64,000 nucleotides of DNA, from contig JAMWFC010000037.1 in the NCBI GenBank assembly GCA_027475525.1, positions 1,540,711-1,604,710 on the forward strand. Reading direction: 5' to 3'. The notes under the pieces are model-generated. The model was not told where the DNA came from. It saw only the letters and a program-made list of their open reading frames with translations, and searched no databases. This DNA comes from Macrolepiota albuminosa (Eukaryota; Basidiomycota; Agaricomycetes; Agaricales; Agaricaceae). Below, piece after piece: positions 54,000 through 64,000 of this stretch (the stretch's first letter is position 1; the number at the start of each line of letters is the position of its first letter). The translations under genes were made by a program, and so were the position numbers.

Positions 54000-54126
54000 A
54001 TAAAAGCTACTGAATATAAAGATATGCAGAGGCTGATGGGAGTCTCCACTTAAGATGTAAAGTCACACTGGTTGTCACACCTCAAAATACACCTCTTCTG
54101 CACTCTGTGCCTTTGTTTGGAAGGTT
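54000..54126 (+). repeat. Target repeat with the LTR-free (empty) site
   Basis: Matches 59721-59795 on its left half (AAGTCACACTGGTTG) and 608-655 on its right half (GGTTGTCAC...CACTC). Here the two halves are uninterrupted, i.e. the empty site of the LTR family seen at 389 and 59796. Confidence 0.6.
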
Positions 54127-54127
54127 G

Positions 54128-54358
54128 CTATTTTGAGTGTGTTTCAAGAGTGACTCAATAGTTTCACCTTTTAAATATATCTTTATAAATAATATTTATT
54201 CAGCCTGCATACAAATCCCTGTAATGGGTAAGAGTCTTCCTCCCCCCAAGGCGGTAAGCTGTTTCGCTGAAAACAACCTTATGGAGTTCCTAGCTGGAAA
54301 GCCTGCAAATAAGGAGAGTGGTCTGGAATTCATCTACAAGTCAGAGCAGGTCTGACCC
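54128..54358 (+). repeat. Direct repeat, copy 2
   Basis: Second copy of the 53668 repeat with the parallel 72-codon open frame (KYIFINNIYSACIQIPVMGK). Differences are mostly transitions. Confidence 0.55.
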
Positions 54359-54833
54359 ACCCTGGATGATGAAAGTCACTCAGAATGACGTGATGAATTT
54401 CATTTGGGAGGCTAAACTCTATTTAAATAGGACATAACAGGATGCAAGAGTTCTACATATATAGTGCAATAAGTTCAAGCTGATGCCAATATCTGAGAAA
54501 GGTGTCAGAGGTCTATTGGTCCATGCTCTTAACCACATTGGAGGGAACTCCCTTTAGCAGCAAAGCTGTAGTTCTGCCAATACAAAAACAGTGCCCAGTG
54601 ATTCTCAGCAAACCATGCCATTTTAAAATGAGGCTGATAATGAAAAGGAGCTTTCAAACTGTGAGACCCACTTTCTTCCCTTGATCATTGAAATAGCAAC
54701 AAATTGGGTCAACTTTAGATGTAGCAGTTATCCAGGCATGATTCGAGAGAGCAGCAATGGGATCACAATTGTTTTTTTTATCTAATGACTGTCTCTCCCC
54801 TTTGACCAGCAGTTTTTGTATGAGGCAAGAACA
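54359..54833. other. Gene-free stretch
   Basis: AT-rich, no supported frame. It ends with the target duplication GAACA (54829-54833). Confidence 0.4.
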
Positions 54834-55332
54834 TGTAAGGGTGACCTCTAGAGGCTGTGGCTCAGTCACACAGCTGGCAGAGGGAGATCCAAAGTGTATT
54901 AGAATATATACTGACAATATCAAGGTAGCTACTCACCTGGCAGAGGGAGATCCAAAGAGAACAAGTCTAGGGATTCCCTATGCCAGGTTGGACGCTTCTG
55001 GGGCCTCTGAAGCATGGGAAACAACTGTACAGTACAACAAAACCTTAAAAACTCGAAAATTGCCTACACAAACACTTGTACAAATAAGGGGCAAACTCTG
55101 GCAAACTCTGGCTTATATAAGCAGTCTGGAAGCGGTGCTGAGTGGGCCCACACTTGTCTGAATGGTGGCTAAAGAACCAGAGCATCTCAAGGGCTGAGAG
55201 TAGTACTAACAGATAGTGTTGAAAGAATAGAAACAGTAAAATGAAATAATGTCAGAAGAAATAAGAGAATGAATGGAAGGAGAGTGAAGAGATAAGGAGT
55301 AAGAAAAGGAAGAAATGAGGAGTCCCCTGACA
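54834..55332 (-). repeat. Solo LTR of the E3 family
   Basis: 499 bp, the reverse complement of the E3 5' LTR (61569-62066) with moderate divergence. It starts TGTAAGGGTG and ends CCCCTGACA and is flanked by the 5-bp duplication GAACA (54829-54833, 55333-55337). It includes TATATAA near 55116. The loss of the interior is explained by LTR-LTR recombination. Confidence 0.9.
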
Positions 55333-55560
55333 GAACAAAGATTGCAAACCTGTATCATTAGAAAGCCCAAAATTTTCTCAACTGGGCACCATAGATGTGT
55401 CAAAGTCCTGCTCTTGAGGGGGAAGAAATTTCTTTAGCTGAATCTGGCTCCACAGAGATGTTGTTGTGACAGCCCACACACAGGCATGCAATGAGTTGAA
55501 TAAATCAAGATTTTCCTTAATGACTTTTAACATTTCTAGTGAAACCAGCAGGTGCCTGTC

Positions 55561-58345
55561 TTAGAAGGAAAAATCTGGCTGAAGATTTTTCATTCTCCTT
55601 ATGGTATGTTTCAATCTAATAGAATCTGGCCATGGCAAATCATGCTGAATATGCCATGCCCTCAAGCTTGAAATCCTGTTGGATACTGCCTGACCAGACA
55701 GAGAACCTGTTATGGATGCCACATAGAAGCAAAGAAGTCCTTTTGAAGCTAGCAAGGCAGATTGATGAGAAATTTAATGATGATTGTAAAAAGTCAGAAA
55801 AGCTGTAACAGCTGAATTGTAATGCTTGGCAGTCAAAGGAGCCCATGAGTGAGTGACAACAGAGTCAACCAGAGCTCTCTGAGCATCAGTCAAGGTTACT
55901 GATAGATTGTATTCTGGCTGAACACCATGCCAATCAGAGACAGATGCTGTTGCAGGTCAACTGCAGATATCAGAGGAGAAAGGATAAGGATGGTGGAAAT
56001 GTGAAAATGAAAGATAGTGATGATGTCATCTTATTGAACAAGGCCTGTTTTGTAAAATCAAAGACAAGTGCAGGGGCATAGTTATGAGAGTAGCTGACAA
56101 TCTCTAGCTAGTAAGAAGAGAACCATAGCTGTATAGTATACACATAATACAAATACAATTACAGGTGCAAAGCATATTGAAACATGCAATGCCAAACAGA
56201 GATGAGGAACATGATGACTGTAATGAGACGTGCAATGGCAAATGGAGACAAGGAACATAAAATGCCACACAAAGGCACATCTGCTAAATTGTCTTCAGAA
56301 GAGACCTACACCAATGAAACCCATATTAAATTGAAATGAAAAATGTCAACAATATGACATAGGACTGCATTTTGCTGCATGCTTTGTGAATGTCCAGCTG
56401 ACAAGGCCCCAATGACTCCTGAGTTGTTCAATTTTAAGACAATGTAACAGTTTTTATAGCCTGCTCTGACCAATGCATGGACAGACAAGTCAACAGCCAC
56501 CATTTCTGCCCACCCAATGTCACAACCATCTGATTTCCAGCCCTGACCAATGCATGGACAGACAAGTCAACAGCCACCATTTCTGCCCACCCAATGTCAC
56601 AACCATCTGATTTCCAGCCCTCTTATAGTTGTCATGGTAACTACTCCTCGATGCAAGAAGATTTTAACAATGGCATCTGCAACATGACAAAATACTCCAG
56701 GCACAGAAGAAGCTCCAAAATTCAATCTAAAGTTATAATGAATGTTGTTATCAATGAAAATAGCAAGTTTTGGCCAGTTTACAGGCCTAGTAGATATATT
56801 TTGGATGGCATAGTCCACATCAAAGACTGCAGCCTGAGTTCCAGGAGGGGAGTCTGTGACTGGAAGCCAGCAGGCAGAGAATGATCCCCAATTGCATGGA
56901 TAGTCATCTGAATCAATATAAGAGTTGATTGAAAAACTACAAGAGTTGTTACAGGGAAAAGACAAATTGAGAGTAGCTCTGAGTTTGCCACTAGTACTCA
57001 TCACAATGTTCAGAGGGGCAGATCAAAATGACCCAAATAAATACTCAGTTAGAGCAGGTGGAAATGCTGGAAAAACCCTCTCCAGGGCAATTTCAAAAGA
57101 ATATTAAAAAATGATAAATAAGCAAGCTTCAGGGGTGCAAAAGTGATTTTGAGGAGAATATGATTCAGACAAGGATAAAGAATTTATACCAATATCAAAC
57201 TCATGATGGAGGCCTTTTCGAACCTCTGCAAACTGGTCCAAAACCTCAGTATCCTGCAAGGCAGTTTTCCAGCAGTCAGCATGCAATGGGGTGGACACTG
57301 AGAAGACTGATTCAAGCAGAACAGGTCTGGGCCCCATGCACAGAAGCTCTGCACAGAGAATAAACATGGAAATAGACACATTTTGAAAATTTATCACATC
57401 CTGAGAATCCATTGAAGGCAAAGCAGATGAAAGAGCCTGACACAGCATTATAGCAAATAACAATGTATTTGTGTACAGTAATAGATAACATTTAAACTGG
57501 AGTCAAATATTAAGAGATGATATGACTCCAGGATGCAACATGATATTTATAGCCATGTATATAAGAATATCATAATAAAAGCATTATAATGAGATAATAG
57601 AAAAATATAGATATATATGATATAAGAATGATGTCATAGGTGACATCTCAAAGCTATGCATCATATTCCTCAACAGAGCCACTAGAAGTATACCACAAAC
57701 ACCCCTCTCCGTAAAGAAACCAGTAAAGTGCACAAGATCACATGAAAACAGGAACTGTGCTTGCAAAACAAGAGACACAGTGCCTATGTATGCAAAGCAC
57801 CAAACAAGATGACTCAAATTGGCAAATGGAACTAACTGTATGCGCAAGGCATCAACTATATGCACACAGTGCCAATAAAGATGTGCAAAGCATCAAACAA
57901 GATGGCTCATAAAATATAATTATATGTACAAAGCGCCAATAAAGATGTCCCATAACAGTTAAAAAGGGGACCATAAAGGACAACACAGAATCAATGCAGG
58001 CTGCACCACATCAAAAAACGTTCAAAGACATCTGGAAACTCACTTCAGCAATCTAAATCAAAACCGTGAGTCCATCAAAGTAATTACACACAGCTTGCTA
58101 GTGTCATTGAATGAGGCTCCTTCTGAGTAGGAAGTTTTCCATCTGTAAATATCAGGCAAAGGACTTTTACAATTTAATTTGAGTACTGTCAAAGCCCTGG
58201 CGGATGCAGAAGCCTCCCAATGAAATGCAGGTCCCGGTATCCTAAGGGCGCTATCTTTGACAAAAATCAGCACGGTGTCTTGCATATATGCATTGGCAGC
58301 TAGGAAATATACCTGCACTGACCTCCATCTCAGCAGATGCATCAA
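55561..58345 (-). pseudogene. E5: second DIRS-like element remnant (gag?, RT, RNase H, recombinase)
   Basis: Scattered but ordered fragments on the minus strand: a possible gag end at 58058-58345 (IPGPAFHWEASASARALTVL); an RT N-terminal part at 57104-57463; the RT core at 56597-57004 with GTQAAVFDVDYAIQNIST (motif A) and LNFGASSVPGVFCHV (motif B); RNase H at 56306-56503 (LKLNNSGVIGALSAGHSQS); and a recombinase N-terminal part at 55561-55920 (LTDAQRALVDSVVTHSWAPL and NRISSLRAWHIQHDLPW). Sequence differs clearly from E4, so this is another DIRS-like family. Frames are broken many times and CpG is nearly absent; an old fossil. Confidence 0.7.
56466..56619 (-). repeat. 77-bp tandem duplication 11 of 12
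   Basis: Units 56466-56542 and 56543-56619 in the E5 RT region. Confidence 0.9.
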
Positions 58346-58670
58346 CCACCATGGTATGTCTGGTCTTGGGTCACTTTGACAATGATTCAGGCATGACAGA
58401 TATCTGGTGCACCGCCAGAATTGTATGAGAGGTGGGGGACCCTGTAGGTTTGTTCTTGGGGAGTTCTACAATTGATGCTGTAGTACTTGGTGTAAGTATT
58501 ACTGATAGTTCTGGGGCTTTCTTAAAGTCTTAGAAAGTTTCCTCTAAGCCACACTGGTGCTTGATGATAAGGTTGATGTATTGAATGCTTTACAGAATAA
58601 GTATCCTGCAATGCAGAAGAAGGTTCTCAACAAACTCCAGCCTAAGTAGTTCACTCTCTGGGAACCACCA
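58346..58670. other. Gene-free stretch
   Basis: No supported feature. An older, diverged copy of the repeat unit at 58671 occurs at about 58622-58670. Confidence 0.35.
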
Positions 58671-58824
58671 AGCCTTTGTCTATCAATAGACTTCCAATAA
58701 GAGGTGTTCAATAAACTCTAGCCTAAGTGATTCACTCTTTGAGAACCAGCCTTTGTCTATCAATAGACTTCCAATAAGAGGTGTTCAATAAACTCTAGCC
58801 TAAGTGATTCACTCTTTGAGAACC
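58671..58824 (+). repeat. 77-bp tandem duplication 12 of 12
   Basis: Units 58671-58747 and 58748-58824, next to an older diverged copy of part of the unit. Confidence 0.88.
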
Positions 58825-59720
58825 ACCGAGCCTTTGTCTATCAAATGCCTCTCTATTCTCTACTAAACTTGGGCTATTTATACTGTTTTTCTGGTGCACA
58901 GACCACTAGCTACACATGACTCTTTGTTGTAAACTCCCCAGCCTTCAAAATATATTTGATAGTCCAATTTCCCTTTTGAGAGGCCTGTTTTGGTGCCACC
59001 AGTTCCACTATTCAACTTCTTGTTCCATCATTCTTCCGAATATCTCTAATTGCCACTTCTCCATTTGCTTGAGCTCCATTTAGCATGATCCTATTCATAG
59101 ATCCTTCTTTTTTCTTTTAGCGCTTCCCTGCATTTCATGCTTCTTTTCTTTTCCCTTTCAGTTGTGTCATTGTCAGATCTGATCTTTGATTCAGATCACC
59201 ACAATTTAATCCCATTTCATCACTTCTGCCAGGCTCCCATGCTTCCCCTCCCCATTACAGTAGTTGGACTATTGTTGAGCTGATAGTTTGAGCTGGTCCC
59301 TGCCTGTTGTTCTGTACTTTTCTGTGTATTTATTGGGGTGTTTTTAGAGATATAATTTGTTGAGACTACTACGAGGAGGCTTACAGTTTTCAGCCCATAA
59401 TTAAATGTTTATTTTGACTTTTGGTGTATGGTGTGTCTCTGACTGCTGGTACAGCATTGTATCAATGCCTCAGGTAATCATCCATCAACGTCAACTTCCC
59501 TCTGCGCTCCTTCAGCAGATAGCACAGCCAAATAGACAAGCCAAAGGGAGTTCTCTTCTGAGGAAGTGGAAGTGATGGTCAAAGAGTGCACCAAAGTGTG
59601 AAATGCGGTAGAAGTACTAAAATGCATTTTCCTAAAACTAGTAGTGTTAATGCCTAACATATTAAGGATAGTTATTGTTCAGAGCATCAGAGAAGAACCA
59701 GTATAGATGACACTGCAAAG
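58825..59720. other. Gene-free stretch
   Basis: AT-rich, CpG-poor, short open frames only. An AAATATAT-like and several T-runs are present; nothing else is recognised. Confidence 0.4.
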
Positions 59721-59795
59721 ATAAAAGCTACTGAATGTAAAAATATGCGGAGGCTGATGGAGGTCCCCACTTAAAATGTAAAGTCACACTGGTTG
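59721..59795 (+). repeat. Left half of the target repeat
   Basis: Matches 54001-54074 and stops at GGTTG where the LTR at 59796 begins. Confidence 0.55.
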
Positions 59796-60010
59796 TGTAA
59801 CCACAGCATGAGGTCACACAATAGAGAGTAGAGTCTTCACACAATAGAGAATGGATATAAGCTTTGATATTGGGAAGAACTGGCTACGAGATACAGTATC
59901 ACAGTTTATATACCTGTAGCCCATCAATATATCAAACATGTCCCTAATTAATAGAGGCAAGGTAAACAAATAGAAGTCCAAAAGAGCATAATCTGGTCAT
60001 GGTTGCTACA
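59796..60010 (+). repeat. LTR (TGTAACC...GCTACA family), probable 5' LTR
   Basis: 215 bp, a close relative of 389-607 with CpGs mostly changed to TG or CA. The sequence after it (ATGCCCTCCAGGTATC) resembles that after the 44222 LTR end, consistent with an element interior to the right. Confidence 0.6.
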
Positions 60011-60233
60011 TATGCCCTCCAGGTATCAAGAGCAGAGTGAGGAATGCCTTGTAATGAGTGTGTATCATGAGTAAAAAAGGTCAAAAGAAGTAAAGAATGG
60101 TATCCTCTTGGGTTTAAACAAGCAAGATCTTGATTTCAAGCAAATGCAATGACATGGGTTTATGGTGCCAGGTGCAGGTGAATGTAACAATAAGGGTGTC
60201 AAAGAAGATTGATGGGGGGTGCAGGCAATCAAG

Positions 60234-60894
60234 CAGATGAAGAGTCTTTGCCCATTGGTTTATTGTCTTCATTGTCTCCCTCTGCATCAAGGTCCAAGAA
60301 GGAAGGGCTCTTACCCTTCCAGAAGTGGCAGCCTTTCTGGGGTTGAGATGATGAGCTACCAACAGTGAAGCTCTGGAGGTGTGCTTCCTCAAAGTGCCTC
60401 TTCTTGTTGGCCTTTTCTTTATGGCAAGATTTGACACAGGCCTGGTTTCAGATGGCCTTGCAGCTGGGCTGGAGAAGGGCATCCTTAGTCATGTCCCAGC
60501 AGGAAGTGTCAATGTCACTGTTGGACTTAATGAGGCCAAAGACATGGAACTTGTTGTAGCAAGAATCACAATAAAGGAATGTCAACAGACTGGATGGGAT
60601 GGCAAAGTTATCAATGTTGTAGGAGGAAGTGGTCTCATCTCATGTAGTGAACTTGCACAGGTTGTTATCTTTGAAGGTGTTATAGGCAGCTGCAAACTCA
60701 GCGTAATCTGTTGGTATATAAGTGTTGACAGTGACATTGCGACGATGAACCTTATTGTCATAGCGAATGAATTTTTGTAGCTGTAGGGAATGTACCACAA
60801 GGTTGGGGTCAACAGATGCAAGCTGGATCAGGCCATCAGGGCATGCAGCAAGGAGGGGGTGAGGCTTATAATAATCTTTAGGATAGAAGAACAT
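60234..60894 (-). pseudogene. Unknown gene remnant with cysteine pairs
   Basis: One phase from ATG 60892-60894 to TGA 60234, broken by TGA at 60640-60642 (KFTT-stop-DETTSS) and 60448-60450 (CKAI-stop-NQACVKS). The product reads MFFYPKDYYKPHPLLAACPD, FIRYDNKVHRRNVTVNTYIP, SSLLTFLYCDSCYNKFHVFG and a C-terminal Lys/Ser-rich tail with FWKGKSPSFLDLDAEGDNED. Cys-x2-Cys and nearby cysteines could bind metal. I do not recognise the family. It lies inside or beside the LTR element starting at 59796 and may be its cargo or a fossil host gene. Confidence 0.5.
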
Positions 60895-61568
60895 TGATAG
60901 AATGGGCTTTGACGATAGAATGTCGGAATGAGGAAAGGAGCTGGAAGTACTGGGTGGTTTATATAGTGAAAATTGCAGGACCCCAAGAAATACCTGAGGA
61001 TTATCTGAGGGGGGCTTTCTAGTCCCAGTAGTGAGTTTGGAAATGTTATTAATTTCTTATGCCTTAAAGTAAGGTTGCAATAAGTTGAGATCCCTGACCT
61101 GATCATAGGCAAGCCAGGTTTTGTTTTCATGATGCCACAGTACTTCAAAAATTGAATCAGTCCCTAATCCAGCATGCTGGATAATCTTATCAGCAGCTCA
61201 CTTATTCTCATGTTCAGGCTTGGTTTCTGCTACAATCTGGGAATATAAACGACCTGGAAATCATTGGTCATTATTAGGGTGGTGTATGCACAGGAGAGAG
61301 GCATGGTATACATCATGTATCCTGCATCACAGCATGTGGGTAGGTAATTACACTTTGAATAAAAAGTTTCCATAATCCTTTAGAAGTAAATACAGTGATG
61401 ATGCCCAAAGTTTGGTCAGTAACAAATATAGCAATAGTGTTACTGTACCAAAAAGCTTGCATTGGGCATGCTAAAAGTGATGTGAGGAGTCCCAGGCAGG
61501 TCCCAGAGAACATGCCTCTGAAAATAAGGTAAAGTCAGAAAAGGGGTCGGCAAGTATCAAGCGCTAAG
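60895..61568. other. Gene-free stretch before E3
   Basis: No supported frame. It ends CTAAG, the putative left target-site copy of E3. Confidence 0.35.
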
Positions 61569-62066
61569 TGTCAGGGGACTCCTCATTTCTTCCTTTTCTC
61601 ACTCCTTATCTCTTCACTCTCCTTTCATTCATTCTCTTATTTCTTCTGACATTATTTCATTTTACTGTTTCTATTCTTTCAACACTATCTGTCAGTACCA
61701 CTCTCAGCCCTTGAGATGCTCTGGTTCTTTAGCCACCATTCAGACAAGTGTGGGCCCACTCAGCACCGCTTCCAGACCGCTTATATAAGCCAGAGTTTGC
61801 CAGAGTTTGCCCCTTATTTGTACAAGTGTTTGTGTAGGCAATTTTTGAGTTTTTAAGGTTTTATTGTACTGTACAGTTGTTCCCACGCTTCAGAGGCCCC
61901 AGAAGCGTCCAACCTGGCATAGGAAATCCCTAGACTTGTTCTCTTTGGATCTCCCTCTGCCAGGTGAGTAGCTACCTTGATATTGTCAGTATATATTCTA
62001 ATACACTTTGGATCTCCCTCTGCCAGCTGTGTGACTGAGCCACAGCCTCTAGAGGTCGCCCTTACA
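61569..62066 (+). repeat. E3 5' LTR
   Basis: Starts TGTCAGGGGACTCC and ends CGCCCTTACA. It contains TTATATAAG near 61780 as a likely TATA box and an internal CAGAGTTTGC doublet next to it. No clear tRNA primer site follows. Confidence 0.9.
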
Positions 62067-62180
62067 GCAGAACAAGTCTCTACATTTCGGTCTGGGAGCC
62101 CCCTTCAGCCTGCTTGAGCCCTCTCTTGCCCCTTTAGGTCCCTCCCCCACTGGATTACTCCCTGCCCCTCTGTTGCTTCT

Positions 62181-63446
62181 ATGACCCAACTAGCCCCCTC
62201 AGACACTCCCCTGGACGCTTCTGCCCCTCAGGATGATGCCTGGGGTCGCTTGCTTGCTCTGGAGACTCAGGTGCAGACCACTCAAGCTTCCCTCACCCTC
62301 CACACCACCGAACTTGCTGGATTACGTCAGGCCACAGACACTATCTCCCATTCCCTTCAGGCCCTCTTAGAGCGCCTCCCTCTCACTCCTACCCCTCTCC
62401 AGGCACCTCCAGTTAGGGCTGGCACACCCCCAGTCCCTTGCTTTGGGGCCTCCCCCCCAGTTCATGCCAATATTCCTCGCCCAGCACTCCCAGACGCATT
62501 CAATGGTGACCGAGCGATAGGCAAGCGTTTCCTGCAGTCCTGCATCACCTATATTCAGCTCAGTGGTGAGGCTTTCCCCTCTGACGCTCTCAAAATCGCT
62601 TGGGTTCTTTCTTACATGAAGTCTGGGCAAGCTTTGACATACACGCTACGAGTCTTTTAACGCCCTGGAGGAGTAGAGAGTTTTGGAAGTTGGGATCAGT
62701 TTGAGAAGGAGTTTCGGACAGAGTTCTTCCTCTTGGACCCTGCTAAAGTGGCAGCCCTCACTCTCCGAGATCCTCATCGATATGGGCAGGGGAAGCGGAC
62801 CCTAGATGAGTACATCGACTCCTTCAGAGCTCTTGCTGAACAGGCCTGTTATCCGGATGGTCTTCAGCTCTGTCTCACCTTCTGAGATGGCCTCCTTCCC
62901 TCTCTCATGGATCGGATCGACAGCATGGCTGAGGGACGACCTGATGACACGAGTATTGAGACCTGGTATCAGGTAGCACGTGATCAGTGGCAGCTCATGG
63001 AGTTACGACGTGAGCTCCACTGTGGAACTGCCCCTCGCTCCACCCCACAGGCATCTTTTTCTGCTTGTCATCCCATCCAGCCCTCCCTTCCATTTTGCGC
63101 TCCACCCCCAGCTCAGGTACCTGCGGCACGTCCTCTTCCTTTTGGAGTACCTATGGATGTTGATGCCTCTCGTCAACGTTCCTCCCTTCCTCTCCTCTGC
63201 CGTCGCTGTGGAAAGCCTGGTCACTTCGCTCGGTATTGTCCTCAGGGGTTAGAGGTGCGCTATCTCTCAGCTTCAGAGCAGGAGGAGCTCCTTCTCCAGC
63301 TCCTTGCTGTCCGAGACGTTCGAGGAAACCCCTCCCCAGATGTACAGACTGAAGCAGAACCCTTGGAGGAGTCCTTGGGTCCTGTGGAAGCTGTAGCAGA
63401 ACCATCGGATGGGTCCTTTGGTTCTGCAGAGGAGGGTTTTCAATAG
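62181..63446 (+). pseudogene. E3 gag
   Basis: Opens MTQLAPSDTPLDASAPQDDA, then a coiled coil (LALETQVQTTQASLTLHTTE), the capsid with RPALPDAFNGDRAIGKRFLQ, AFPSDALKIAWVLSYMKSGQ, FEKEFRTEFFLLDPAKVAAL and GQGKRTLDEYIDSFRALAEQ, and the zinc knuckle CRRCGKPGHFARYC (C-x2-C-x4-H-x4-C). Stops: TAA at 62658-62660 and TGA at 62883-62885 (LTF-stop-DGL, CGA expected). The gag frame ends TAG at 63444-63446, and pol starts nine bases later in another phase. This is a very common mushroom Gypsy gag type, as far as I recall. Confidence 0.88.
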
Positions 63447-63454
63447 AGCAACAG

Positions 63455-64000
63455 ATGAGTTGTACGCCTCCGCCGCCTAGTGCTAATCAGTTTACATGTC
63501 AATCAGTAGAGTCTTCTAATGTATTGCTCCCTGCTCCTGATTCTCTGACTGAAACTGTAAGCACCCCCTCCGACATACAAAATACCCCCTTGGTCCAAGC
63601 CTCAGCTAAGACTTCTTCTCCTCCTTCTCCTGTCCAACGACCACGTGTCCCAGCTTGGGAACGACGCCTTCCCCGTCGCTATGTTGTTGCTTCTACTCCC
63701 TCTCCCAACTCTCTGCGTCTGAATGTGGAGATCGAGACAACTGACACTCAGCAGACTCGAAGCGTCATAGCTCTCTTGGACAGTGGCACTACTGGACTCT
63801 TCCTAGACACCCATTATGTGGAACAACACCGGCTCACTACCCGTCCCCTCTCTCACCCTATTCCAGTCTATAACATTGACGGTACGCTCAATGAAGCTGG
63901 ATCCATCCGCTCAGTGGTGGATTTAGTCCTTTGTTATCAGACTCATTCTGAGCGTGCAGTCTTTGCAGTTACCAGCCTAGGAAAGCAGGACATGATACTT
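63455..64000 (+). CDS. E3 pol N-terminus: aspartic protease (partial)
   Basis: Opens ATG at 63455 in the plus-two phase relative to gag, and stays open to the window end. A Pro/Ser-rich leader is followed by LRLNVEIETTDTQQTRSVIA and the active site LLDSGTTGLFLDTHYVEQHR (DSGTT), then PIPVYNIDGTLNEAGSI. The reverse transcriptase is expected beyond the window. The uninterrupted frame contrasts with the two stops in gag. Confidence 0.85.
   Translation, partial: MSCTPPPPSANQFTCQSVESSNVLLPAPDSLTETVSTPSDIQNTPLVQASAKTSSPPSPVQRPRVPAWERRLPRRYVVASTPSPNSLRLNVEIETTDTQQTRSVIALLDSGTTGLFLDTHYVEQHRLTTRPLSHPIPVYNIDGTLNEAGSIRSVVDLVLCYQTHSERAVFAVTSLGKQDMIL

Larger units (their letters stand above)
61569..64000 (+). 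mobile_element. E3: Ty3/Gypsy retrotransposon, truncated by window end
   Basis: A 5' LTR of 498 bp, then gag with zinc knuckle and the start of pol with an aspartic protease. The reading continues off the window. A solo LTR of the same family lies at 54834-55332. Confidence 0.9.

Noticed and set aside
58622..58824. A genuine satellite array at 58.6-58.8 kb
   Set aside because: Only one older diverged copy plus one exact 77-bp duplication occur, and the latter belongs with the eleven others of the same length.
60379..60780. A plus-strand 133-codon protein
   Set aside because: It is antisense to the more protein-like minus-strand frame, which has ordered segments and cysteine pairs and explains both stops by CGA decay.
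7773..62885. UGA recoding or programmed readthrough
   Set aside because: The intact FunK1 gene uses normal signals, and the TGA positions coincide with expected CGA codons in several different element families. Deamination is the simpler account.
1..64000. CRISPR arrays, bacterial operons, riboswitches
   Set aside because: No regularly spaced short repeats or bacterial signals; the intron-bearing genes and elements are fungal.

Overview
The window reads as a transposon-packed, heterochromatin-like stretch of a basidiomycete (Agaricomycetes-type) genome. The grounds are a fungal-specific FunK1 protein kinase, a KDZ-superfamily DNA transposon with a cysteine-cluster transposase, Ty3/Gypsy elements of mushroom-type families, tyrosine-recombinase (DIRS-like) retroelements, and many GT-AG introns of about 50-70 bases with CTAAC/CTGAC-like branch sites. 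All family names rest on motif recognition by eye; no search was run.

Layout. 1-6.2 kb: an LTR and a gag fragment, then the only apparently intact host-like gene, a six-exon FunK1 kinase on the minus strand. 6,286-44,138: one KDZ transposon with terminal inverted repeats and an 8-bp target duplication, which itself sits inside an older LTR. It carries a transposase that reads on into a Ulp1-like protease domain, a minus-strand cargo gene, and a long plus-strand cargo gene. That cargo gene is split by a 24.9-kb chromodomain Gypsy element (E1, 13,775-38,663, TSD CAATA) and by a solo LTR (42,141-43,211, TSD ATGC). E1 is in turn split by a second Gypsy element (E2, 17,635-31,269, TSD TCGC) inserted just upstream of its chromodomain. 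The insertion order is therefore old LTR, then KDZ, then E1, then E2. 44,380-46,030: a non-autonomous relative of the KDZ element. 46-52 kb: a decayed DIRS-like element whose recombinase is interrupted by a 601-bp miniature LTR element (TRIM). 52-61.5 kb: old, CpG-poor repeat debris, including a second DIRS-like remnant, a solo LTR and further LTR pieces. 61,569-64,000: the 5' part of a third Gypsy element (E3), cut by the window edge.

Most interesting biology: E2 carries three spliced genes on the strand opposite to its gag-pol, packed between integrase and the 3' LTR. Two start shortly after TATA boxes, introns keep frame almost throughout, and one gene encodes a six-cysteine, Zn2Cys6-like cluster. 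E1 has a different extra cargo: two long sense-strand reading frames after pol, joined end to end by TGA-ATG.

Two window-wide signals matter for any reader. (1) Twelve tandem duplications have a period of exactly 77 bp in unrelated sequences, which most probably reflects unmerged overlaps in a k=77 assembly; several frames become continuous when one copy is ignored. (2) In-frame stops inside the mobile genes are overwhelmingly TGA at places where the frame continues, as expected from CGA to TGA decay of methylated CpG.
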